Source: Trifolium pratense (Eukaryota; Streptophyta; Magnoliopsida; Fabales; Fabaceae). Taken from it: a stretch of 64,000 nt of DNA. Below the pieces are notes generated by a model that worked only from the letters and a program-made list of their open reading frames with translations, had not been told where the DNA came from and did not search any database. The DNA is taken from NCBI RefSeq assembly GCF_020283565.1, contig NC_060062.1:51916439-51980438 (forward strand), given 5' to 3'. Made by a program: the position numbers and the translations under genes. Within the stretch, counting starts at the first letter, position 1; every line of letters begins with the position of its first letter. Positions 11,815-24,656 of the stretch are shown here, piece after piece.

Positions 11815-13784
11815 TTACCTTATGGGTGATATTCTGGTACAACTAAGGCATCATGGAGTTAGAGTTGGTTTGTTTCTTACATTGTTTGCTTTAAATTTAT
11901 TTTTTTTGGTACAATAAATTTTGATATTTTACTTATCCATTAAGTGAATACAATTATATGTTAGCATGAATATTTTTAGTTTAATATTTATTGCATATTT
12001 TTTACTAACTAATTATTTTGCTTGTTAAAATAATAAATGTTGATTGCATGTTATTTTGTAGTTTATTCTATAAATAAAAAATAATATACTATTTATTAAT
12101 TTAATACAATATACAGTATTAGATAAAAAATTTCATATATCTTTTTTAAAGGAATAATCTTATTCCATTTAAATTTCAAAATCTTAAGAACTAGCATATA
12201 ACATATAACATAGAGAAAAGTATGAGCAGCAATCTTAGGTAATCGTTTAAGTGTATCTTATATAATTAATATAAAATTGAAGCAAACTATAGTTAACGAT
12301 TTTATAGGTTTTCATTGATGCAATCAACAACCGCATTGCTATCCGGTTCAATTGGTTGGAATCGTTCTTCTTTTAAGTCAAGTTGCTTCCGCTATTTTGG
12401 AGAAATAACTTGATGCTTGCAAATAGGTTTTGCTCAGATAAACTCACCTTCTCTATTATAGATGCATATGTTGATCTTGTAACTGCTTTGTTGTTGAAAT
12501 GAAATTACACCCACATTAATTGCATTTCACTTAATGAATTTGGGTGGCCAAAATCATAAATTGATCGAAATATCTAAGATGGACCCAAATTTTGTGCAAT
12601 TAAAAATAGGGACTAGCGTTCCAAAAAAAAAAAAAAAAATAGGGACCAAAATTTCATTTAACCAAAATTTCTAAGATGGTTCCAAAATTGTGCAATTACT
12701 ACAAATGAGTGTTTGTAAATTTCTCTTTTTTTTTAAAAAAAGACAAATAAAATTCATAGATTGCAAATAGACTAAGGGCTTGTTTGAAACACTTCTCAAA
12801 TTCTCTATTTTAGTTTTTAATACTTAAAAATCTAAAAAACTTGTTTGATAAACTATTTTTGAAAAAAAGTTTTGAAAACTGTTTTGTGTTTTTCAGTTTT
12901 GGGGACTAAAAAACTAAAACTTGTAAAATGTGTTTTGGTTTCTATTTTTATTTTCAGTTTTTAGAAAGTTGCTATTTAGGCCCCCGTAATTTGCTAACAG
13001 GCCCAATTCTATTTTGTTTTAATTAATATGCTCAATTCTATTGTTTCCTTTTTGATGTTTTTAATAATATAATTTTGAATTAAAAAAGTCAGGTGGTGGT
13101 GGTGGCTGGTCAACGGCCGGTCAACGCCGGACCTCTGGCGCCAGCACATATTTTCCTGCGAACCACGGCGGCGGGCGGCAGAGTTCCGATTAGCAATAAA
13201 TTTAAACAAACTATCAACTAATAATTAGAAGAACAATTTGAAATCAGACAAACCTGCACTAATTGTTTTGTCAGCTGCAATGTTATATATAAGGACAAGC
13301 TGCAACAACAATGTCAAACCAAACTTAAACTATGTTGTATAGAGGGACAAAACAATTACTTTCATCAATTAGACTAGCTGGGCCTTTTTATTCAAAGCAA
13401 GTTCACCATAAAAATTCTCTTAGCATGAAAAAAAAAATTTAAATAATAAGAAACAATAAAATGTAAAATATGAAATTCATTTAAAACGAACAACTTAAAA
13501 AAATTTCCTAGGATAAATATTTAATTCTTACAAATTTATCCCAAGAAATACTAAGTGGATTAAACTATATTTGAACTCGTTCATAAGTCTTGACTCAACT
13601 AATAAAAATGACGAAATTGTAAGGTAGAATACCATGATCCGAATTCGAACCCGAAACTTTAAAGTTATGTGTGGATTTAATTTCAGTGGTTTACCTCTTC
13701 AACTTAAACAAAAAAAAGATGATATTTCAACCCGAAACCATTCCATTAAAATAAATAAAATCCCAATAAAATCTATAAATTGAA
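11815..13784. other. Non-coding, AT-rich intergenic stretch
   Basis: Mostly A/T-rich with homopolymers (for example poly-A at 12,625-12,639). A segment at about 12,775-12,995 that opens with GGGCTTGTTTGAAAC and ends near AGGCCC may be a worn MITE, but I could not match its ends convincingly. A GC-richer patch at 13,090-13,185 (GGTCAACGGCCGGTCAACG) has no supported gene. Confidence 0.6.
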
Positions 13785-14386
13785 AATTTTTCCTTGTACC
13801 CCAACATTTGATAGGAAATACCTATTTTACCCTCATTTAAAAACAAATTAAAACTATCAACCGAGGAGGTTGGATTAAGATTACCGGAAACATGAAAAAT
13901 AGTAAACTTAGTTCAAGTTTGAGCCATCAAGGTTACCGGTAATGTGGGCTTTATTCCTCAAATGTATATATAAAAAAAAAAAATTACCGCTAGTGTGGAA
14001 ACGACTATCAATTGAGCTAGTGAGAATAAATTGAACATGTTCTTGAATCGCAGAGTACATGATTGATTCCTACGAAAGACAAAAACTTTACTAGAGATAC
14101 GAGCACCACTTAGAGAGGGGCCCAGATGCAAAGTTTACCGTTAAAATTGGGTTTGGGTGAAAATTTGTAAACACAAATGTTAAAAAAATAAGGGGGCAGA
14201 AGTGAAATTTTTGAAATTTTTTAATAAAATGTTGGGATAAGGGGATAAGTTTTCCGATAAATAGCATAGTACACCCTAAAAATTCATTCCGTGTTCCTTC
14301 TTAGAGCTACCGAAATTTCAATTTTTGGAAAGAAAAGGTTAAAGTAAAGACGCGTTCTGAAGAGAAACCCTAAAAATCAAGATTTG
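13785..14386. other. Non-coding stretch with weakly similar ends
   Basis: The segments near 13,795 (CCCCAACATTT) and 14,230 (AATGTTGGGA) are inverted relative to each other, so a decayed inverted-repeat element is possible. The terminal match is too short to define borders or a target duplication. No coding potential seen. Confidence 0.3.
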
Positions 14387-14576
14387 AATATCTCTCGATC
14401 ATCTTCAAACCCTAAATCATCTTGTGTGGCATCTTCAAATTCTTGCAATGTCACAAATTTGCGTTTCTCTTCGAAGATTGCAGAGCGGTTTGTTTCGTTG
14501 ACGGAATCTTGTTTTCTTCAAGATATGGTTGCAACGTTCGCTAGGTTTCGAAAATCAATTTATTCATTGGCTCAGG
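14387..14576 (+). other. Possible 5' exon fragment, family unknown
   Basis: A Ser-rich open frame leads to a good donor-like CAG|GTAATG at 14574-14580. The only in-frame ATG is near 14,525 (MVATFARFRKS), preceded by an open but ATG-less stretch that would resemble a 5' UTR. No later exon could be linked to it. It may be the stranded first exon of a disrupted gene or chance. Confidence 0.25.
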
Positions 14577-16140
14577 TAATGCAATTTCGATCTTTTAATT
14601 TCTTTTCAAAAGATTTGCCCCTTCGATTTATTATAGTTGGTACATGTTTCAATCTTCTGCTTTTTTGTAATAAAGAACTTACTATTTTGTGAGTGAAAAA
14701 TTTAACTGGGGTATACAAATCTATGAGATTTTTTGTTTTTGCTGGAAAGTCCTGTAATGTTGTGAAACACGATAAAAAGAAATATTTTTTCTGCACTATA
14801 TGAGCCTATATTTACAATGCACAAGTTGGAAGATATTTTTTATGTACCGAATGAAATTCTTTACTGTCAATTGTCCATGTGATTTGAAATCTCTGTTTGC
14901 AATTTGAAAAAGGATGATATAACCCCCAAGTTTGATGGTAGGAATCGATGAATTTTGTAATTGTTGGGATGCCTAAGTGATTTTAAAGAAAAGTACATGA
15001 TGCACACTTTATTTATAATGTACAAATTTATCATGCTTTAAATGCATTTATGAATGTGAATTTGTAACTGCACAAATTCACATTGTAAACTGAGACTGTT
15101 TTATAATTGTTGAGGTGACTAGAGTCATTAAGTAATGTATACAACATTTTTTGGGCATCAACAAAGCATTCATAATGCATTTTCATTAAAGGTCATTGAA
15201 GCATTCATCCCTTACAAAACATATGAAGCATTAGGGACAATGGTCATTAAGTTCATAATGCAAAATCACTTTTAATTGCAGTTGCAAAATTGAATTTTGG
15301 GACTAAGTGTCAACAAAGCAGAATATATCCATTCATGCATTATTGTGAATAAAAAATTCAAAAAAAAAAAAAATAGAAAAGAGAACACCGATAGAAACAG
15401 TTGCTTGAGTAGCAATTAAGACAACAACTAGCTTTTCCACATTCAAGGACTAGAGTCATTAAGTAATTTATCAAGCATTTTTTGGGCATCAAGAAATCCA
15501 ATCCCCTACAAAATTTGAAGGGTCAATTTTTTCAAAGATTAAATGTTTTTGAATAATCAAGAAGCCCGTCGTTGTTCCCAACAAGTATCGATTATGAATC
15601 AGATAGGGAAAATATGTTGGAATGGAAATTTCAAAAACGTGTGAAACTCCATTATCGTAACAGACAAAAAACTGTCTTTTGAAATATTGGTACACCAAAC
15701 AGGATCTTGGAACAGAACACTTTCACACTTAAGTTTTTTTTTTTGTTTTTCTCAAGCATAAGATTGAATGTTCTTGAATGATCAAGAATGAGAAAAATGG
15801 GTAAAGTTATACCATTTTTCAAGCAAAAGATTGATGAATATTGTGTTAATATTGAAGAATGAGAAAATGAATCATAATGCCAAATTAATCACCTTCAAGT
15901 TGTTTAAAATGATGCCAAATTAGAAAACTGAAAAATGATAATTTGACCTTTGCTCACAATTGTTTAATATCTTTTTTGAGTAGTTAAGGTAACTTAATGA
16001 TGGACATTATGTAGGTTCACATTCTGTTTTCCCATCAAACCTAAGGGTGACAACTGATAACTCAATCAAACTCATTATCCACTAAACACTATGCTTTGCA
16101 CCAAACGAAAAATGCCAAGGAACAAAGTTAGAGTAACTAC
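14577..16140. repeat. Non-coding DNA carrying a dispersed local repeat
   Basis: The block at about 15,110-15,500 (GGGACTAAG, GCAGAATATATCCATTCATG, CATTCATAATGCATTTTC) is repeated several times at 37.0-40.3 kb. Poly-A at 15,360-15,373. No ORF is supported. Confidence 0.6.
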
Positions 16141-17600
16141 CTGATAATAATTCATATTATAATTGGAATTATCAGCCCCATAAAAGGATCCACCATGTGA
16201 TTGAGAATTTTCAAAAGCATTTGTTTTCAAGTCTTTCTCTGCAACCATAATTAGAAAGGGGAAAAAAAGTGAAGAGAAATGTAGGTGTGCTGAAAGCTTC
16301 ATACACTGAACAATAAAGGAAACACTAGACAGCTGAAGTCATAAAATAATAATTAATTAAATAACAAAACCATGAACATAGACTTTTCCAATTGAGAGCC
16401 CTTCATATGAAAATGATTATGTTCCTCCACCAAATAAAAATATCTGAAGAGAACTGCAGTTCTACATGGCAGATGTGACTTACACTAACTTATTTTAATA
16501 AAATAAAAATCTTTCCGAAAAGGATTTAGTAAAATTACTTGGTTTATGAACCATTAATCACTCTACTTGGTTTATGTTAAAAACAATGTTAAAAAGTGGT
16601 CATTAAGTAATCACTTGAGTAGTTAGATTTTCTAAAACCGGCAAAATCTTCCCGAAATATGGTTAGGTGTATAATCTTACACGTTTAATAACAGCAGAAA
16701 ATAACTACACACTGAGGTTCACTATGCAATTATAATGGTAATGCTATCCCACTATAATAAAAATACACAAAAATGCTAGTACTCGAAGTATTCCTCAACG
16801 AGAAGTGGCATTTGAAGAGTCACTTGCTAATAAATAGCATTCAATTTGTATCATTTTCCTCTATTTTTTTAACCATGCCATATAGAAATCCAAGAAAAAG
16901 TTTACCAGGTTCCGTAGACAGTGCAATTCGGTCCTTCAATATTACAAGTTCTGTTGAAAGTTCTTCAAAACCCAAAAGTTTTAGATACTCCATTGTGGTC
17001 AGCAACCCTTGACTTGCTAAGATTTCAGCATATTTCTCAACAAGCTTGCACAGAGAGGCACTAAAGCGCTTCTGCCAAGTTGCCAAGGCAAGAACAATAG
17101 TTTTTTTCCCATCAAATCCTAACAATGTATAATTGTCAATTGTCAAGTTGTACTATTGGTAAGTGGGAGTTTTATATTATAGTTATACATATTTACACGT
17201 AATAAGAGTATCAATCTTACCTGAAGAAGGTCAACATAAGATTTCCCCAGCACAAATCTAGACTCAAGCACAAATTGTGGAAAAGCAGCAAATTTTAAAA
17301 ATTTAATATATATTATGTACCAAATTTTTTTTAAAAAAATTTAATATATATTAAATCTTTTATGGTTTCAATAACTATTAAATATTTGGAATTTACATGG
17401 GGTATAATAGACAAAATATAACCTTAAATTATCAAAACGACAAATAATTTGAAACAAAATTTTTTTCTTTCTAAAACGACAAACTAAAAGGAACGGAGGG
17501 AGTATAAAACAATGAGTTGCAGCTAATGTATTGCCTGCCCCCGTGAGTTTTGAAGCAAGTGTGTTGCAAAGCATAGTCCATTCATCTCTGAGCAAACTGT
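16141..17600 (-). pseudogene. SEC31: SEC31-like alpha-solenoid exons
   Basis: Pieces, 5' to 3': about 17,600-17,513 (RDEWTMLCNTLASKLTGAG, interrupted by a MITE-like insertion ending in TACTCCCTCC on the minus strand); about 17,260-17,221 (GKSYVDLLQ, donor GTAAG); 17,118-16,906 ([20 protein letters not shown] to DRIALSTEP); 16,238-16,141 (KDLKTNAFENSQSHGGSFYG, donor GTAGTT). The Pro-rich and C-terminal SRA1-like parts expected next are not found down to 14.6 kb. Confidence 0.8.
17281..17510. mobile_element. MITE-like insertion in a SEC31 exon (one end clear)
   Basis: The right end GGAACGGAGGGAGTA (about 17,491-17,505) is a Stowaway-type terminus. It directly abuts SEC31 coding sequence, and coding homology resumes below about 17,290. 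The left terminus is not recognisable, so borders are approximate. Confidence 0.4.
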
Positions 17601-17974
17601 TAACATGTGAAGACAAAAATTATAATAGCTTACTATTAAAATACCCGATCATCAAAATTTATGTCCCATTGGGGATTTTATAGTATATGCTAAGAAAAAA
17701 ATACTATAACATAATATTTAACATTCTTATTATTCTAACATAAACAGATAAAAATGTATCACACAATATTTAATTATCTTGTTCGTTTTATCTCAAGAAT
17801 ACTCTGAGGCAAGCCGGTCTCAGAGCGCCTGCTACTGCATACTTTGGATAATGTCTGTTTCCACCTGGGCTCACATTTCTGATTAACTGAATGGATTCTA
17901 AATTGAATCCTCTGATCTGATATTTCCTGATTGACATAACTAACTAATAATTCTAAGTTGTCCTGACCATTGAG

Positions 17975-18297
17975 CAGGGACGGATTTAGTGTGGGGGCAG
18001 TGGGGTCAGCCGACCCCACTTGCCTATTATATTTTTAGTTAATACTATGATTATTTATGCAATGTGACACCATATATCTGATATTATCGTTTTTATATAG
18101 TCAATTTATTACACTATAACAAATATAAAATTAATAAGACTAATTTACAATACTAATGAGTATCTTAAGAGTATTGACTAATAAACCAAAATAAGTAATT
18201 TTATATAAGAAAATGTTAAAATCATATAAATAACAATTTATATTTTTTTACGTTATAATTTTGACCCCACTTACTAAAATTCCTGGATCCGTCCCTG
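17975..18297. mobile_element. hAT-type MITE, 323 bp
   Basis: Terminal inverted repeats CAGGGACGGATTTAG and, inverted, CTGGATCCGTCCCTG bound a 323-bp AT-rich core with a subterminal inverted pair (CCGACCCCACTTGC / TTTGACCCCACTTAC region). The flanks CCATTGAG (17,967-17,974) and CTATTGAG (18,298-18,305) form an 8-bp target duplication with one mismatch, diagnostic of hAT. No ORF. Confidence 0.8.
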
Positions 18298-18745
18298 CTA
18301 TTGAGTCCCTTCCCGGGGTATATCTAACTGTCCTGATATTCCTGATCTAATTCCTGAGTTTAATTGATTTTAAGGCATGTGAGGGAACCATAATTCGTGT
18401 AATTCAGTTACTTGTTAATTTATAAAACAAATTCTATGTTGCTGATACATAAGCTGAAAGGTTTTACCAAATGTCTCAGGTTGCACCGGCTCATAGGACT
18501 TATGCACCGATTCATGCAACCCAGGTTTTCAGAAAAAACAAGTCTGGGCTCCATGCGTCGTCTCAAGCACCATTGCACTGATGCAAAACCTACCCAGGAC
18601 CAGTTTGAACCGATTCATCCGTATGATGCTCCGATGCATCGTTCCCAGGTTTATAATGAAGGAAACGTTGCACTGGCTCGTGCTATGTTTGAACCGGTTC
18701 AAACTCGTGCACCTGCATTTTACAGAAATTCCATCTACAATTCAG

Positions 18746-18748
<3 letters not shown>

Positions 18749-18830
<82 letters not shown>
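18749..18830. repeat. (AT)n microsatellite, about 80 bp
   Basis: Uninterrupted TA dinucleotides. Open frames across it are artefacts encoding poly-Tyr/Ile. Confidence 0.95.
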
Positions 18831-18833
<3 letters not shown>

Positions 18834-20034
18834 TTGGTTACAGGGAATTACACGAATCACAGTTACAACAGACATGCAAGGGCTTATTCGAGTTAATTAA
18901 TTTAGTCAATTCATGAGTTTTGTCCTAAATCATCCTATCATCCCTATGTTAAAATGCATAGTAAAATTTGGGGAAAGCTAATGAAACTACTCTATTAAAC
19001 TGAAGGTTTCTAAGGGAACCCACCTCATAATTGATGAACTTGGTGATGAAACTTTAGCTTCTTATTAACCCAACCAAGAACTTTGAGTAGCCAAATCCAC
19101 CACCAACTAGTTTACAAATAAAATCTCATTAAACAACCCCTGACTTGCCACGAGAAACAAAAGGTATCAGCACCTCTTCAGCTACATTGCAAATCTCTTG
19201 ATTTAATTAATTCCAATCACCACTCCATATGTATAAAAATCAGTACCTCCATTTCCATGCATGTACAACAAAGACTACATTAAACCGAATTTCCAACCTG
19301 TTGTTCCAAATTTCCAACTCCCAGCTGCAAACCGAATTTAAATTTGATTGAGAATCTCACTTATATAAACTCTAAAATAGAGAATTGAAAGAAATTGGGA
19401 CTTTTAACCCATAGCACTAAGGTTCCAGCCAGTTGAGAATCAAAGGGAAAAATAGAGTTTCCCAGCATTCTATATTTGAAGAAAATGAGATTTGGGAAGG
19501 GTTTCCACTGGTACCGAGAGGAGGGAAAGGAATAAAATGGGTTTCTTTCTTTTATGTGAGATGGTTACAGTGGAATCTACATGTGTGAGCTTGTAATGAG
19601 GATAATAGAAGAAATTTTGGATTTTGCTATGAGGTGGTATTGGCTTCGTTGAACAGAGAAAGAAGGGGATAATGGGTTGCTCTCTCTTCAATTCATGACT
19701 ACTTATACACTCATTTACAAACTAGCTCCAATCTTCTAAATGTTTACTAGCATGTCATTCTTTCTTATTTTCCTCACAAAACTACATTTTATCTTCTAAT
19801 TGGAGATTCTAATTAATAGATTAATATTAATTAGAGTTGGGTTGTTACAGATAAACCATCCACATATTGCATCATGATCTTAAATTTCACTACTTCAATA
19901 TGACAATTGGTAGCAATAGCATGTAGACAACATATGTCAAAAGGTTGAATCAAATTAGTTTGTTAATAGTAACAATTAGGGAGTTGGACAGTGTTGAAAG
20001 TTGACCATGGTGGCGCTAAGGCAGGGAAAGTTGA

Positions 20035-20301
20035 TGTAACAGCCCAGGCCCCACCAACTTAGGTGGTCCCGGCACTGCCACCTCATGATCTTCTCCACCC
20101 CCTCTCTAGTGGAGTTTTTGCCTTCCGTGGGAATCGAACCACGTACCCTGGGGTTCAAATACATGTTCAATCCATTCCCACTACCAGGGTACGTGGTTCG
20201 ATTCCCACGGAAGGCAAAAACTCCACTTGAGAGGGGGGTGGAGAAGATCATGAGGTGGCAGTGCCGGGACCACCTAAGTTGGTGGGGCCTGGGCTGTTAC
20301 A
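20035..20301. mobile_element. Foldback element with arms of about 120 bp
   Basis: The segment is almost entirely an inverted repeat: TGTAACAGCCCAGGCCCC at the left end mirrors GGGGCCTGGGCTGTTACA at the right, and the match extends through CTTCCGTGGGAATCGAACCA to a short loop near 20,160-20,185. It lies just past a SEC31 exon donor. TGTAACAGCCC ends are LTR-like, so it may derive from two opposed LTR ends rather than a DNA transposon. No clear target duplication. Confidence 0.75.
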
Positions 20302-20309
20302 AGACTTAC

Positions 20310-21734
20310 ACTGCAAAGAAGAGCAAGGGTTTCTTTCCAGAATTTTAGAGGCCTAGTGTTCACAAGGCTTAAGAGATCATTGCTCACCATTGCTGAAACA
20401 ATCTGAAAATAGAAATGAACCACAAATGAAAGAGATTTATAAAAAATAAATATCTGATAGGAATTTGACAATTTTTGTTGGATATGAAATTTAAATACTC
20501 CCTCCGTCCCTTTTTATAAGAACATTTTCGAAAATCACGGGTATTAAGAAAAGTTGTTGGAGTAATAATTTTGTCATAAAAGTGTGTTACTATTACTAAA
20601 TTACCCTTGTGTATTAATACATTCATTGTTGATTTTTCATATTCCAAGACAAATTGATAGTATTAATAAGGGGTATGTTTGGAAAAAGTGTAATAAATGC
20701 ATCTAAAAATTTGTAAAGGGTCATATATTTAGGGACACATTTTTTATAAAAGTGTCTTATAATTAGGGACGGGGGGAGTATCAACTACCTTTATGTATGG
20801 TGATCGGTTCTTCTTACGGTATTGATACCGTGTACTTTCCCACAAGGAGGTACTACCCACATGAGCAATAACTAAAGCATCAGCCCATTTATTAGCCATT
20901 GTAGCCACATGCTCTATGTTATTGACTTCCTGAGAAAGATCATCACTAACTGTGTCTTTTGTTTCACTTGGTGCGTTAAAACCAAGGTGTGTGAGAAGTT
21001 TTGTTCTAGCAGTTCCATCATCTTCAAACATAACCTTCAAAAAGCCGCATGTTTCCCTTTCCTCCTCAGATCTTCCATAACAATAAAAAGAACACAACAT
21101 GCAAGAGCCACAGCCTAATTGTTAGACTGACAATCAAACGCAAACAGCATAAAACAATATTGCGCTTCGTGGATAAGAACTTACTCTGATACCTGAGTCT
21201 TTTTATCACATAAAACCCTTAATAAAGTTCTTTCCCCATTCTGTATTGCAGCTTCAAATTCAGATGAACGACTCACCAGACCGTCTTCAGGGACCATGTT
21301 ATGCACATAAACCTGGAAAATTATAAATAACATAAATTCAATTGAAAGGTTACAGAACATGGACAAAGAAATATACTTAAAGTACTAAAATCTTGCCTCT
21401 GAAGCCCCAACAAGAGAACCTGAAGCAAGTTTACCTCCAAAGCCAAAAGACACTAGCAGGACTTTTATACCATTTTGGAGGTCTCACTGGTACTGCATAG
21501 AAAGGACATGCGTGTGTCGTTTCACCACCAAATGCGACAAAAAAAGAAAAGAAAAAAAAACAAAACAAGCATACACCACCAAATGCTTAGAAACAAAATC
21601 TACATAGACTGAGCATTGGTATATGCAGATGAATTATAAGAAAGTAAATATTATAGTTAGTAACTTATTTGATAGAATTAAATAATTAAAGCATCACCTG
21701 CACTAAAATCAGTCTCTCCAGAACCACGGCAACC
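20310..21734 (-). pseudogene. SEC31: SEC31-like middle exons, with internal deletion
   Basis: Pieces, 5' to 3': 21,734-21,698 (GCRGSGETDFSA); about 21,480-21,398 (PKWYKSPA, then a shift of frame to SFGFGGKLASGS, GC donor); 21,312-21,193 (VYVHNMVPEDGLVSRSSEFE); about 21,073-20,789 (SEEERETCGFLKVMFEDDG to SPYIK); 20,402-20,310 (VSAMVSNDLLSLVNTRPLKF to LLCS, donor GTAAGT). In the fourth piece EHVAT is followed directly by MANKWADALV, whereas plant SEC31 has a long acidic segment between them, so a deletion of many codons is apparent. Confidence 0.8.
20498..20778. mobile_element. Stowaway (Tc1/mariner) MITE, 281 bp
   Basis: Ends CTCCCTCCGTCCC and GGGACGGGGGGAG are the canonical Stowaway termini, flanked by TA on both sides (20,496-20,497 and 20,779-20,780). 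The subterminal TTTTTATAAGAACA / TTTTATAAAAGTGTC parts are also inverted. Located in a SEC31 intron, a few bases from the exon at 20,789. Confidence 0.9.
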
Positions 21735-21849
21735 CTGCAGATAACCACACGTGTTAGAATTAATATGGTCAGTAAAGGGATCAGCAGGAAGGAGTATTGA
21801 AAGCAGATTATGTCTAAAATATAACGGTCGAAATAGGCATAACTTATTC

Positions 21850-22575
21850 AACTTCCTTTAAAATCTATGCGTACGCTTCTTCTTTATCTACTACAACTAA
21901 AAAATTGAATATATGAAGGCCAAAATTTTAAGCCAAATATTAAAATTACAATATAAGCCAAGTCGATACATGAAAACTGATTGATAGGATTTAGGGACCG
22001 TTTGTTTTATCTTTTTTAAAATGATTTTTAAAGTGTATTGTTATTTTGTTAAAAAAAAATTAACAAATAATTTTTTTATAAAAGCTTCAAGTGAGAAATT
22101 GGTTTAAAATAGCTTCTATTAAAATGTCATTTTAAGTATTTCATCATTTTGTTACAAATTTTTTTGGATTATAAATTTTAAATCATCTCTAAAATAAGAA
22201 GCATTTTAAATAGCTTGTCATAAAAATCATTTTTGAGATACCTTTTTTAAAAAAATATGATTTTTATTAAGTTAAAATCTCTAACATGAATATTTAAGTT
22301 ATTGAATGTCAAAATGACTCTATTAATTTATAAAAAGATGAATTTGAAATAACTTTTACTATTTTTAATTAAGTTATCATAAAAAACCATTTTTAAAAAT
22401 ACAAAGAAAAAATCACTTTTAATAAAGCTAAAACAAACAGGCCCTTAAGGAATTCTGCTCACAACGGCTTCTTTTTCGTCTACTAAAAGATATATGAAGA
22501 CCTGAATTCTAAGCAAAATGTTAAAATAAGAACACAAGCTGTATATATGTGAAAACTGATAGATAGGATTTAAGG
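21850..22575. repeat. Imperfect direct duplication flanking a MITE
   Basis: About 21,855-21,990 and 22,455-22,575 are similar (CTTCTT...TCTACTA, ATATATGAAG, AAGCCAAATATTAAAAT-like, TGAAAACTGAT.GATAGGATTTA), with the 451-bp element at 21,994-22,444 between them. The pair looks like a local duplication that the element now separates. Confidence 0.55.
21994..22444. mobile_element. PIF/Harbinger (Tourist-like) MITE, 451 bp
   Basis: Termini GGGACCGTTTGTTTTA and TAAAACAAACAGGCCC are inverted, with TTA on each side (21,991-21,993 and 22,445-22,447), the 3-bp target of PIF/Harbinger. The core is rich in AAATCA / TGATTTTTA inverted pieces. A worn relative lies at about 60,850-61,180. Confidence 0.65.
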
Positions 22576-23419
22576 CACACTATTATGCTCGCAAAAGTGG
22601 AAGTTCAATAAATTTATAGTCAAAGGTCAGTAATTAAAGGGAAATTATATAGGAAAAAATAAGAATTTTATTTACCAGATGGAATTTATAATTATGGAGA
22701 TCAGTTCCATGTCTAGAACTTGAAAAGGAACAAATTATCTTACAATTCATAGCATGATTGAAGTGATACGCAGTAACTTGATCTGACAAACAGAACAACT
22801 ATCTATTAAATTTATGAGACAACTTCAGTCTATACCACAATAACAACTATCTATTAAATTTCTGACCAATAATAATCAAGCAAAAAAAAATTCAATATAA
22901 CTAATCTACTATTTCATTTTCCTCATCACATCATTCCTTTCTAATTACTCAAAAGATATGAGGGAGGCAATCAAGACCCTGACCTTCAAATTGCAAAAAG
23001 ACTTGGGGCTGAAATCAATAATGGAAATTGCAGAAAGGCGGGCAAGTAACTTAGAAGCTTAAACCCAGACACAAGAAAAAAAGTAAAGAATAGCAATTTG
23101 ACTAAGAAATTGTGTATCCTACTAATCATGTCCTGACCATTTTAAGACTAGTTTTAGCACATCAAACTAAGAAAATATATTTGCTTTACTAAAAAGCTAT
23201 TAATAATCAAGAAAATATAAAATGATACACTGTCAAATTATATGCCATACAACATTAACCAAGTGAGAATTACTATGACTGTAAATGTATTTTATATATG
23301 AACAGGAAGAAGAAAGATATTACTGTACCCCATAAACACAAACAGCTTATCTCAGCATCTGCAGATGCTATGAAATACTCAAAAACTTCATATTGTAAAC
23401 CTGAAAAAAGGTAAGGAGT
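22448..23419. other. AT-rich intron-like DNA, nothing recognised
   Basis: Apart from the duplication noted at its left end, I see no conserved coding segment or element terminus here. Confidence 0.6.
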
Positions 23420-24599
23420 CTCTATAAATAATACCTTCTTTTAGACCTGACCGGAGATGGTGACAAGTCACGTTTTCTTGAAAAATGAAGGGAAAATGAA
23501 TCTGTTCTGAACCTTTTCGAGCCATCTGAGCCTTCACCACATGAATCATCGGCATGACTATGATACTTGCTGGTTCTACCTCTACTGCTTACTGACGAAG
23601 AACGCCTTCTTTTGTGCCTGTCATGGTCACTTCGCCTAGATTTTTGCACCCCCTTATCGTTTGAATGCTCCTTTTTTCGGCTAGTGTCTTCAGTTGTATG
23701 ACCTCTGTGAGGTTTTTCTCCTCCCTTCCTATCATCCTTGACATCAACATGGGAGGACCTTTTCCTTGATTCTGATTTCTTTGACTTCTCACCATGCCTT
23801 ACATTGTGCTCTTTCGATCTTTCATTTGACTCACTGATGTAATCTGTTTGTTCCTTTTTCTGATTTCTTTCATCCTTTCTTCTTTTGCTCTTGTCAATTT
23901 TTTAATCTGTCCTGGACTTGTGACTACTTTTTACCTCCTTAAAATCCTTCTCGGAAGAACTCTTGTCATGTCGGTCATTTTTTTCTGATTTTCTTCTGCT
24001 TTCCTTTCCTAGATGATCTTCTGTTGCTTTCTCCACACCATTTTTTCCAGGCAATTCAGATCTTGGCACCCCTGACATGTCTTTCGAGCTATAACCATTA
24101 AATCTTGTGTGGCTTCTTTCAATTGCATCAAGCCCATTATCCCTGGCATCTTTATTAACTATCTTGGAATCTAAATGATCAGATTCTTCGGTCATCATAG
24201 CTTCATGTAATTGATCAATAGCATCACCATTGCTATTTCTGGATAGCGATGAGTTGATTTTAACTATATTATTCACCATATACGCAGCATTTTTTGCAGG
24301 AGCAGGCATAGTGGAACTCTCAATTTCATCATCGGCATCAGAGCCATAATTTCCAAGACCTAAAACATCTCCAGGAGAGCTTGAATTAGATTTTTCATTG
24401 GCACCATCATTCTCTATTTCCTCTGCTTTATCTGGAACTAAAACTTTAGCAGTTGCCTTAGCAATCGGAGCAGAGGGTGGAGAGGTTGATGCATTATGGT
24501 TTGAAGTGGCAACATTATGACCCACAGGGGGAAAAAAATAACAGTTAGAGCTTCTGAAACGCACCGTTTCACTTAAACAATAACAAATGAAAATAAAAT

Positions 24600-24656
24600 T
24601 AATAATAATAATAATAATAAATAAACATAAACATAAAAAAAAAAAAAAAAAACACA
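24600..24656. repeat. (AAT)n and poly-A tract
   Basis: Six or more AAT/ATA units followed by an 18-bp A-run; this sits at the junction between pseudogene exon flank and the LTR-like segment. Confidence 0.85.

Larger units (their letters stand above)
17780..19849 (-). mobile_element. Gypsy-type LTR remnant, minus orientation
   Basis: The right border TTGTTACA at about 19,842-19,849, read on the minus strand as TGTAACAACCC, matches the start of Tekay-like LTRs. The following CT-rich segment (19,480-19,690 on minus) and promoter-distal composition fit an LTR. The other end, near 17.78 kb, is not defined and may be truncated. It lies in a SEC31 intron and carries a hAT MITE (17,975-18,297) and an (AT)n tract. 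Family call is tentative. Confidence 0.4.

Noticed and set aside
13009..13209. Small minus-strand frame in the GC-rich patch
   Set aside because: No homology, no consistent start or splice sites; simple CCACCACC-type composition.
18412..18916. Open frames of 111-162 codons across 18,749-18,830
   Set aside because: They consist largely of poly-Tyr/Ile from the (AT)n microsatellite and have no protein-like flanks.
20140..20215. tRNA gene suggested by GTGGTTCGATTCCCAC
   Set aside because: Only a T-arm-like stem-loop is present; no acceptor, D or anticodon arms can be folded around it.
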